From: an uncultured Clostridia bacterium
GTDB lineage: Bacteria > Bacillota > Clostridia > Oscillospirales > Acutalibacteraceae
Direction: 5' to 3'
DNA: 13,676 nt
NCBI GenBank assembly: GCA_947165615.1
Contig: CAMVBD010000003.1
Location: forward strand, 1-13,676
The notes beneath the pieces were generated by a model that saw only the letters and a program-made list of their open reading frames with translations, ran no database searches and was not told the origin of the DNA. Below, one piece after another: positions 8,709 to 13,676 of this stretch. The number at the start of each line of letters is the position of its first letter. Position 1 is the first letter of the stretch. Both the position numbers and the translations under genes were made by a program.

Positions 8709-9462
8709 GAACAGGCAGAACGCCTTCGTCCCATTCGACCGCGCCGCTGTCGACGCGCATCTCTCCGTTTTCCGTCTGAAGGATCAGCCTGCCGGCGTCG
8801 TCCACGCCCGCGGCGATACCGGTCGTTTTTCCGGCGGGGGAATCGCGCGTGACACGTTTTCCGTACAAAAAGTCGACGTTGCGAAACGCTTGTGCCGCGG
8901 TAAATGCGGCCTGTTCCAGAACCCGGTCTTCATAGACGAACCGGTCCGTTTCGGCAACGATCTCTTTGATAAGCGCCTCCCGGTCCCGGACGTGGAAACC
9001 GACGGCGGAAAGATCGGTTATCCGCCCGTTCAGCGCGGTCGGAAAAAGGGACGTTTCGATTTTGACGTTCAGCCCGACCCCGACGACGGCGTAAAGCCCC
9101 GATTTTCCCTCTAAGAGTTCCGTTAAGACGCCGCCGATCTTTTTTTCGTTGGCATAAATATCATTTGGCCATTTGACGAAAATGGGCTGTTCGGCGCGTT
9201 TTTGAAGGACTTTTTGAACGCTCAGTCCGACGTACAGCGGCAAAAACGCCGGACGTTTCGTGTTTTCGGGCAGCAAATAAGCGGCGGAAAAATAAATGCC
9301 GCCTTTTGGAGACAAAAACCGCCTGCCCTGTCTGCCCCGTCCGCCGGTCTGTTCCCCGGCGCTCAGAATATCAAATACGGGATCGGCGCTTTGGCGCAGT
9401 TTTTCTTTGAGCGCGGTATTTGTGGATGTGATCGACCGGACGTAATAATAGGATCGTTCCAT
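8704..9462 (-). CDS. birA: Biotin-[acetyl-CoA-carboxylase] ligase, class I without DNA-binding domain
   Basis: Biotin protein ligase that activates biotin with ATP and attaches it to the lysine of biotin carboxyl-carrier domains. The 252-residue product contains the biotinyl-AMP motif GRGRQGR (41-47), the following FLSPKGGIYFSAAYLLP strand region, KWPNDIY (97-103) with the KKIGG lysines just after (107-111), GVGLNV (128-133), and a C-terminal SH3-like region with 'GIAAGVDDAGRLILQTENGEMRVDSGAVEW'. There is no N-terminal helix-turn-helix, so it should not act as the biotin repressor. I place the start at the ATG at 9462, preceded by GGGAGGAAAA. An in-frame ATG 42 bases earlier falls inside the ydbC terminator hairpin and is rejected. 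Only 70 bases separate it from ydbC. Confidence 0.93.
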   Translation of the reverse strand: MERSYYYVRSITSTNTALKEKLRQSADPVFDILSAGEQTGGRGRQGRRFLSPKGGIYFSAAYLLPENTKRPAFLPLYVGLSVQKVLQKRAEQPIFVKWPNDIYANEKKIGGVLTELLEGKSGLYAVVGVGLNVKIETSLFPTALNGRITDLSAVGFHVRDREALIKEIVAETDRFVYEDRVLEQAAFTAAQAFRNVDFLYGKRVTRDSPAGKTTGIAAGVDDAGRLILQTENGEMRVDSGAVEWDEGVLPVL

Positions 9463-9492
9463 AAGTTTTCCTCCCGAAAAGCGTAAAAACAG

Positions 9493-9519
9493 AAAAAAGG
9501 GCATGAAATGCCCTTTTTT
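9493..9519 (-). terminator. Intrinsic terminator after ydbC (symmetrical)
   Basis: GGGCAT/ATGCCC stem with a three-base loop, flanked by A6 on one side and T6 on the other, so it can end transcription in either direction. It lies 13 bases after the ydbC stop and just upstream of birA, and would stop or attenuate ydbC transcripts before birA. Confidence 0.85.
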
Positions 9520-9532
9520 GCGCGGTGAAATT

Positions 9533-9754
9533 TTATTCCTCGATCTCGCTGAACAGTTCTTTTAAGGCCAAAACGTCTTTCAGGGACAGCGTGATGCCTT
9601 TGCCCATTTTTTCGTGATCGGGACCCCAGTCACGGATGTCATATTTCGGCTCTTTGCCGTTCCAGCTGATGAGATTCAGTTCTTTGGTCCAGCCGCCGGA
9701 ACCGTTGGAAATGACGCCGATGTGCTTTTTGATCTCATAAGAAAACTCAGGCAT
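9533..9754 (-). CDS. ydbC: YdbC-like PC4/p15 family ssDNA-binding protein
   Basis: Small protein (73 residues) of the bacterial PC4-like family typified by Lactococcus YdbC, whose relatives fold like the single-stranded DNA-binding domain of eukaryotic coactivator PC4. The signature is visible throughout: 'EIKKHIGVISNGSGGWTKELNLISWNGKEPKYDIRDWGPDHEKMGKGITLSL', with the conserved GWTKELN, SWN and KYDIRDW segments. AAGGAG precedes the ATG. It has its own promoter and terminator, so it seems monocistronic. A role in transcription or in handling single-stranded DNA is inferred from family. Its place two genes upstream of dnaA is suggestive but not evidence of a link. Confidence 0.9.
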   Translation of the reverse strand: MPEFSYEIKKHIGVISNGSGGWTKELNLISWNGKEPKYDIRDWGPDHEKMGKGITLSLKDVLALKELFSEIEE

Positions 9755-9801
9755 GATTCGTTAATCTCCTTCGTAATTATTCGCTGTGCGTTCACTTTTA
9801 T

Positions 9802-9831
9802 ATAATATAATATAAATAATTAGAAAATCAA
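9802..9831 (-). promoter_or_regulatory. Promoter of ydbC
   Basis: Minus-strand TTGATT (9826-9831), an 18-base spacer and TATTAT (9802-9807), set in a strongly AT-rich stretch upstream of ydbC. Overlapping TATA-like hexamers make the exact -10 uncertain. Confidence 0.6.
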
Positions 9832-9902
9832 GAGGAAAATCAAAAATTTATAAATAAAAATAAAAAAAAATTGAAAATGAACGGGCGCGGATTCAGGTAC
9901 AA

Positions 9903-9926
9903 TAAAAAAGGCGCCGTCCGGCGCCT
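9903..9926 (-). terminator. Intrinsic terminator after the membrane-protein gene
   Basis: On the minus strand AGGCGCC/GGCGCCT form a 7-bp stem with a four-base loop, followed directly by six T. It lies 13 bases past the stop at 9939-9941 and separates this gene from ydbC. Confidence 0.88.
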
Positions 9927-9938
9927 GAAAGAGATTTT

Positions 9939-10538
9939 TTAAGAGAAGAATTTTGCTTTGACCTTGCTCCACATCCACTGGACGATCTCAAAACCTTCCT
10001 TAAAGTAGTTGGCGTTGGGTTTGGGATTGCGCACCAGCACGTAAAAATGGTTGTCCACTTTTTTCGGCTCATAATAGATCATGTCGGCGTCCGTCGGGTC
10101 CTGTTTGTCCGGGGCGTGCCCGTTAATGGTATAGGCCAGCGAATCCACGGGATCGGATGAGACGATGTGGTACATATTGTCGTACACCCGCACGGTGTTG
10201 TGCGAATAACTGAATTTGAGGATCCGTTCCAGCGACAGACCCTGTTCGGTGGTGACGTTCAGGCTGACCTGCTCGGCGCCGACGACCTTAAAAAGCTGCT
10301 TGTCCCTGATGACCAGCGTGTCGCCTGCGGCGACGCTGCCGTCCTGCACTTTGGACGTAATGACGCCCGCAAGGACGTAATAGTCGTCCAGAACGCTGTC
10401 CACGGTCGTAAAGGTGTTGACCCGGAGCGCGTAGTTTTTGTCGATCATATGGATCGCGAAAAAGGCCCCCGCCGGCAGCAGCGCGACGATGACGGCGATC
10501 ACGATCACGAATATCAGGATGTTTCTGACAGTCTTCAT
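9939..10538 (-). CDS. Unrecognised single-pass membrane-anchored protein
   Basis: I do not recognise this 199-residue protein. It begins MKTVRN, followed by a strongly hydrophobic stretch (about residues 7-31, rich in I, V, A, L), then a soluble domain of about 165 residues without further membrane segments. It looks like an N-terminal anchor with an extracytoplasmic domain; no lipobox is evident. The soluble part is mixed beta-like, containing 'DTLVIRDKQLFKVVGAEQVSLNV', 'DNMYHIVSSDPVDSLAYTING' and 'FYVLVRNPKP', and ends in a lysine-rich tail. The start is the ATG at 10538, with AAGGGAAG upstream; an earlier in-frame ATG would place translation before the predicted transcript start. It has its own promoter and terminator and lies downstream of zapA. 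An envelope or division role would be guesswork from location. Confidence 0.75.
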   Translation of the reverse strand: MKTVRNILIFVIVIAVIVALLPAGAFFAIHMIDKNYALRVNTFTTVDSVLDDYYVLAGVITSKVQDGSVAAGDTLVIRDKQLFKVVGAEQVSLNVTTEQGLSLERILKFSYSHNTVRVYDNMYHIVSSDPVDSLAYTINGHAPDKQDPTDADMIYYEPKKVDNHFYVLVRNPKPNANYFKEGFEIVQWMWSKVKAKFFS

Positions 10539-10580
10539 AACGGCTTCCCTTTTTATTGAATAAATGATCCCTGCGTTATC

Positions 10581-10609
10581 ATTATAGCATGACGGAGGCG
10601 GTATCACAA
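10581..10609 (-). promoter_or_regulatory. Promoter of the membrane-protein gene
   Basis: Minus-strand TTGTGA (10604-10609), a 17-base spacer and a perfect TATAAT (10581-10586) with extended -10 TGC. It lies 42 bases upstream of the chosen ATG, in the spacer after zapA. No terminator follows zapA, so read-through may also contribute. Confidence 0.75.
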
Positions 10610-10632
10610 TAGGTTTTTATGATTTTAGCGGA

Positions 10633-10956
10633 TTACTGCATCAGCCGCTCTTTGAGTTTGTCGTTTTCGCGCTTTAAGCGGTCGCGCTCGGTCATGGCGT
10701 TTTCGGCGTCCTCGAGATAATCCGCAATCTCGCTTCTGTACTTCTGCGCCTCGGCGCCGAAGCGCTTGGCCTGATCCGCGTAGTCCAGCGCCGCCAAAAT
10801 CAGCCCCTGGGTCAGGCTGACGCGCCCGGAATCCATGATGGCGTCCAGTTTTTGGTTCAGGTCGTTTGAAAGCGCCAGCACGCGTTCGGGTTCTTCGTCG
10901 GTCAAAATCGAATAACTCTGCCCGCGGACCGTAATATTGACTTTTTGCTTGTCCAT
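10633..10956 (-). CDS. zapA: Cell division protein ZapA
   Basis: FtsZ-associated protein that crosslinks FtsZ protofilaments and stabilises the Z-ring. At 107 residues it has the family layout: an N-terminal beta segment 'KVNITVRGQSYSILTDEEPERVLALSNDLNQKLD' (about 4-37), then 'VSLTQGLILAALDYADQ', and a long charged C-terminal coiled coil from about residue 62 to the end, the dimer/tetramer part. An AAGGGAAA site precedes the ATG. It begins 13 bases after typA and is probably cotranscribed with it; no promoter is visible in that gap. Identification rests on the overall pattern and length. Confidence 0.88.
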   Translation of the reverse strand: MDKQKVNITVRGQSYSILTDEEPERVLALSNDLNQKLDAIMDSGRVSLTQGLILAALDYADQAKRFGAEAQKYRSEIADYLEDAENAMTERDRLKRENDKLKERLMQ

Positions 10957-10969
10957 GTCGTTTCCCTTC

Positions 10970-12790
10970 TTATCCCTTGCGGAACTGCTGCTTTAAGCGC
11001 AGCTCCTTGGACAGGATCTTTTTGCGCAGCCGCAAAGACGTCGGCGTGACTTCCAGCAGTTCGTCGTCGCTTAAGAATTCCATGCACTGCTCGAGGCTGA
11101 GCACCGAGTGCGGCACGAGCCGGAGCGCTTCGTCGGAGCCGGCGGCGCGGGTGTTGGTCATCTGCTTTTTTTTGCAGACGTGGCACACGATGTCTTCATT
11201 TTTGGCGCATTCGCCGACGATCATGCCCTCGTACACCTGCACGCCGGGGCCGATGAACAGCCGTCCGCGCTCCTGGGTGTTGAACAGGCCGTAGCCGGTG
11301 GATTCGCCCGTCTCGTGCGCGATGATGGAGCCGTGCTCGCGGGTCTGGATGTCGCCCTTGTACGGCTCATAGCCCGCAAAGAGGTTGTTCATGATGCCGT
11401 AGCCGTTTGTGTCGGTCAAAAACTCGGAGCGGTAGCCGATGAGGCCGCGGGCAGGGATCTTGAACTCCAGATGTGCGGTGCCGCCGTCGCGGGTGCCCAT
11501 GTTTTCGAGCTCGCCGCGTCTGGCGCCGATTTTTTCCATGACGGCGCCGACGTAGTCGGTCGGGACCTCGACGATGAGCAGCTCCATCGGCTCGTGGAGT
11601 TTGCCGTCGATGGTCTTGTAAATGACCTTGGGTCTCGAGACCGCGAATTCATAGCCCTGCCGGCGCATGGTCTCGATGAGGATGGACAGGTGCAGTTCGC
11701 CTCTGCCGGAGACCTTGAACGCGTCGGTGGTGTCGGTCTCTTCTACCTTCATGGAGACGTTGGTCTCCACCTCTTTGAAGAGTCTGGCGCGGAGGTTGCG
11801 GGAGGTGACGAATTTGCCCTCCTTGCCCGCAAAGGGAGAGTCGTTGACGTGGAAGGTCATGGACAGGGTCGGCTCGTCGATCTTGACAAAGGGCAGAGGA
11901 TCCGGATGGTCGACGTCGCAGATCGTCTCGCCGATGTTGAGCCCTTCGATGCCGGACACGGCCACGATGTCGCCGACGCCCGCTTCCTCGGTCTCGGTCC
12001 TGCCGAGGCCCGTAAACTGATAAAGCCGCGAGACCTTGACGCGCTTCTGCTCGCCGTCGGTCTTGCACAGAACGACCTGTTCGCCCATTTTGACGCGGCC
12101 GCGCTCGATTTTGCCGATGCCGATGCGCCCGACGTAATCGTCGTAGTCGAGGGAGGAGAACAACAGCTGCAGCGGGCCGTTTTCGTCGCCCTCGGGCGCC
12201 GGGATGTCGTCCAGGATCGCCTGCAAAAGCGGGCGCATATCGCCGCTTCTGGCGTCCTTGTCAAAGGAGGCGTAGCCCTCTCTCGCGGACGCGAAAATGA
12301 CCGGGAACTCGATCTGGTCCTCGTCCGCGCCGAGCTCGATAAAGAGATCCAGCACCTCGTCGATGACTTCGTCGGGTCTTGCGCCCGGACGGTCGATCTT
12401 GTTGATGACGACAAGCGGCGTCTTTTTGAGCGCCAGGGCTTTGCTCAGCACGAAGCGGGTCTGGGGCATGCAGCCCTCAAACGCGTCGACAAGGAGCAGA
12501 ACGCCGTCCACCATGGTCATGATGCGCTCGACTTCCCCGCCGAAATCGGCGTGGCCGGGCGTGTCGACGATGTTGATCTTGACGCCGTTATACACGACGG
12601 ACGTGTTTTTGGAAAGGATGGTAATGCCGCGCTCGCGCTCAAGATCGTTCGAGTCCATGACGCGGTCCTCCACGACCTCGTTGTCGCGGAAGGTGCCGCT
12701 CTGCTTTAACAGCTTGTCCACAAGCGTGGTCTTGCCGTGGTCGACGTGCGCGATGATGGCAATGTTTCGGATATCAGCCCGTTTACTCAA
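10970..12790 (-). CDS. typA: Ribosome-associated GTPase TypA/BipA
   Basis: Translational GTPase of the EF-G/LepA superfamily that binds ribosomes and supports assembly or stress adaptation. Counting from the proposed TTG start (606 residues), G1 is AHVDHGKT (14-21), the switch region ERERGITI (51-58), G3 DTPGH (76-80) and G4 NKID (130-133). EF-G-like domains II, III and V follow, then the TypA-specific C-terminal domain with '[15 protein letters not shown]' and '[19 protein letters not shown]'. The start is chosen as TTG at 12790 because AAGGTG lies five bases upstream, and [22 protein letters not shown] fits the usual N-terminus. The in-frame ATG at 12820 has no ribosome binding site and sits at or before the predicted transcription start. 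The gene heads a probable typA-zapA unit. Confidence 0.95.
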   Translation of the reverse strand: MSKRADIRNIAIIAHVDHGKTTLVDKLLKQSGTFRDNEVVEDRVMDSNDLERERGITILSKNTSVVYNGVKINIVDTPGHADFGGEVERIMTMVDGVLLLVDAFEGCMPQTRFVLSKALALKKTPLVVINKIDRPGARPDEVIDEVLDLFIELGADEDQIEFPVIFASAREGYASFDKDARSGDMRPLLQAILDDIPAPEGDENGPLQLLFSSLDYDDYVGRIGIGKIERGRVKMGEQVVLCKTDGEQKRVKVSRLYQFTGLGRTETEEAGVGDIVAVSGIEGLNIGETICDVDHPDPLPFVKIDEPTLSMTFHVNDSPFAGKEGKFVTSRNLRARLFKEVETNVSMKVEETDTTDAFKVSGRGELHLSILIETMRRQGYEFAVSRPKVIYKTIDGKLHEPMELLIVEVPTDYVGAVMEKIGARRGELENMGTRDGGTAHLEFKIPARGLIGYRSEFLTDTNGYGIMNNLFAGYEPYKGDIQTREHGSIIAHETGESTGYGLFNTQERGRLFIGPGVQVYEGMIVGECAKNEDIVCHVCKKKQMTNTRAAGSDEALRLVPHSVLSLEQCMEFLSDDELLEVTPTSLRLRKKILSKELRLKQQFRKG

Positions 12791-12822
12791 GATTTCACCT
12801 TCAAATAATTTTCTAAACATAC

Positions 12823-12851
12823 ATCATAGCAGAATTCTTCCGTAAAATCAA
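12823..12851 (-). promoter_or_regulatory. Promoter of typA
   Basis: Minus-strand TTGATT (12846-12851), a 17-base spacer and TATGAT (12823-12828) with extended -10 TGC. The predicted start site is near 12816, downstream of the in-frame ATG, which is why the TTG start is preferred. The spacer shares GAAGAAT with the dnaA promoter. Confidence 0.72.
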
Positions 12852-12962
12852 TATTTTTCGGCTCTAAATCCCATTAAAAAAAGCGTCCGCGCATATTTTT
12901 TCGGGCGGCGGGCACACTTTTGACGGGAAAGTCTCCCAATAATCTGAAAAGGAGAACGAACA

Positions 12963-13418
12963 ATGCAGTTTACGCAGAAAGAATGCTCCCTTTTGAAAGA
13001 ACTCAAGGAGCAGGAAAAGCTTTGCATCGAAAAGTATGAAAAGGCGTCCGAAAACGCCGTCGACGGGCAGTTAAAGGGGCTGTTTCAAAACCTCGGCGAC
13101 ATGGAGCGCACGCACCTTGACACGCTGAATCAGATCGAACGCGGCACGGTGCCGAATGTGAGTCAGGGTCAGACGCAGGTGCCGACGTTTACGGGCGTTT
13201 ATACCGCCGAAACGCCCGACAAGAAAAACGACTGCTTTTTGTGCACCGACCTTCTGACCGGCGAAAAGCACGTGTCTTCTCTCTACGACACCTCGATTTT
13301 CGAGTTCCGCGACGACAACGTGCGAAACGCGCTGAACCACATCCAGAAGGAGGAGCAGACCCACGGCAAGATGCTCTATAACTATATGTCCGTAAACGGC
13401 ATGTACGCGACGAACTGA
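12963..13418 (+). CDS. CotF-like ferritin-fold protein (spore coat family)
   Basis: Only plus-strand gene in the window, 151 residues. The sequence looks like a four-helix ferritin-fold protein of the kind usually annotated as spore coat CotF-like in Clostridia. Helix one is at about 4-33 with Glu18/Glu23; helix two contains E48-RT-H51; a loop of about 40 residues follows; the last helix contains E131-QT-H134. The paired ExxH motifs resemble di-iron or rubrerythrin-type metal sites, though a full ligand set is not obvious. The loop carries a CxxC pair (Cys91, Cys94). AAAAGGAG lies eight bases before the ATG, and a strong terminator follows. I could not pick out a convincing sporulation-sigma promoter, so spore function is inferred from family only. 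Confidence 0.7.
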   Translation: MQFTQKECSLLKELKEQEKLCIEKYEKASENAVDGQLKGLFQNLGDMERTHLDTLNQIERGTVPNVSQGQTQVPTFTGVYTAETPDKKNDCFLCTDLLTGEKHVSSLYDTSIFEFRDDNVRNALNHIQKEEQTHGKMLYNYMSVNGMYATN

Positions 13419-13450
13419 GCCGCGGCGCAACCCGAAGGGACGAAACGAAA

Positions 13451-13489
13451 CCCCGCTGTGACATGGCGTCACGGCGGGGCGTTTTATTT
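13451..13489 (+). terminator. Intrinsic terminator of the ferritin-like gene
   Basis: CCCCGC-T-GTGAC pairs with GTCAC-G-GCGGGG (12-bp stem including one T-G wobble, five-base loop), followed by CG and a TTTTATTT run. It is well placed 32 bases after the stop codon. Confidence 0.88.
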
Positions 13490-13500
13490 CGTGATTTCCC

Positions 13501-13676
13501 GGGCCGCCGGGGGCGTCGGCCCCTGCGAAGGTGCTTGCTGCCGGGGTTTCGGGCCGCCGGGGGCGTCGGCCCCTGCGAAGGTGCTTGCCGCCGGGGTTTC
13601 GGGCCGCCGGGGGCGTCGGCCCCTGCGAAGGTGGTTGCTGCCGGGGTTGCGGGCCGCCGGGGGCGTCGGCCCCTGC
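13501..13676. repeat. 50-bp GC-rich tandem repeat, at least 3.5 copies
   Basis: Three full 50-base units (13501-13550, 13551-13600, 13601-13650) and the first 26 bases of a fourth, running off the right edge. Each begins GGGCCGCCGGGGGCG. About 78% of the unit is G or C, far above the rest of the window. Units one and two differ at one base (13589); unit three differs from unit one at two (13634, 13649). Inside each, GGGCCG and CGGCCC form an inverted repeat. A period of 50 is not a multiple of three, which argues against a protein repeat. No variable spacers are present, so it is not a CRISPR array. Confidence 0.92.

Noticed and set aside
9463..9504. Upstream in-frame ATG of birA, adding 14 residues
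   Set aside because: The ATG lies within the ydbC terminator hairpin without a ribosome binding site, whereas the ATG at 9462 has GGGAGG and matches a class I ligase start.
11108..12709. 533-codon open frame on the plus strand opposite typA
   Set aside because: Fully antisense to a highly conserved gene; the translated sequence is low in family-like motifs and shows the Asp/Val/Ala/His bias expected of a GC-rich shadow frame.
12714..12722. TTGTCCACA, one mismatch from the DnaA box
   Set aside because: A single copy inside the typA coding region, explained by conserved Val-Asp-Lys codons; no second box nearby.
13071..13472. Minus-strand 133-codon frame opposite the ferritin-like gene
   Set aside because: The plus-strand frame has a Shine-Dalgarno, a plausible helical protein and a terminator; the minus frame starts inside that terminator.
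13501..13676. CRISPR array
   Set aside because: The whole 50-base unit is repeated with one or two changes; there are no unique spacers and no cas genes.

Overview
The window is a chromosomal core-replication locus from a moderately GC-rich Clostridia-class Firmicute. The order dnaA, dnaN, yaaA (S4), recF, remB, gyrB, gyrA on one strand is the classical Firmicutes arrangement around oriC. The '[12 protein letters not shown]' form of the GyrB TOPRIM region and a CotF-like ferritin-fold (spore-coat type) protein suggest an Oscillospirales/Ruminococcaceae-like lineage. That placement comes from remembered family features, not from a search.

Layout, left to right, with almost everything on the minus strand: gyrA (cut by the left edge), gyrB, remB, recF, yaaA and dnaN form a compact run with short gaps or overlaps (recF overlaps both neighbours). 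A 483-bp spacer then separates dnaN from dnaA. Its dnaN-proximal part is AT-rich, with two promoter-like sites and several same-orientation TAAAA..CGG motifs. Its dnaA-proximal part is a GC-rich cluster of perfect hairpins. Upstream of dnaA come a very AT-rich spacer with a strong promoter, then birA, ydbC (PC4-like), an unrecognised membrane-anchored protein, zapA and typA, all still on the minus strand. After a divergent spacer, a ferritin-like gene runs on the plus strand and ends in a good terminator. The right edge is a 50-bp GC-rich tandem repeat.

Functionally, the left two thirds supply replication initiation (DnaA), the clamp (DnaN), gap repair (RecF) and supercoiling (GyrA/GyrB), with YaaA and RemB as nucleic-acid-binding accessories. 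The right third combines biotin ligation, an ssDNA-binding PC4 protein, division (ZapA) and ribosome-associated stress GTPase function (TypA).

No wholly new multi-gene system is evident. The most unusual material is at the origin. DnaA has a non-canonical DNA-recognition helix, no consensus DnaA box is visible in the spacers, a candidate iteron-like array lies in the dnaA-dnaN spacer, and a hairpin-rich element is inserted beside it. Other points of interest are near-identical dnaA and typA promoters, natural substitutions at drug-contact positions in GyrA and GyrB, and the right-edge tandem repeat.
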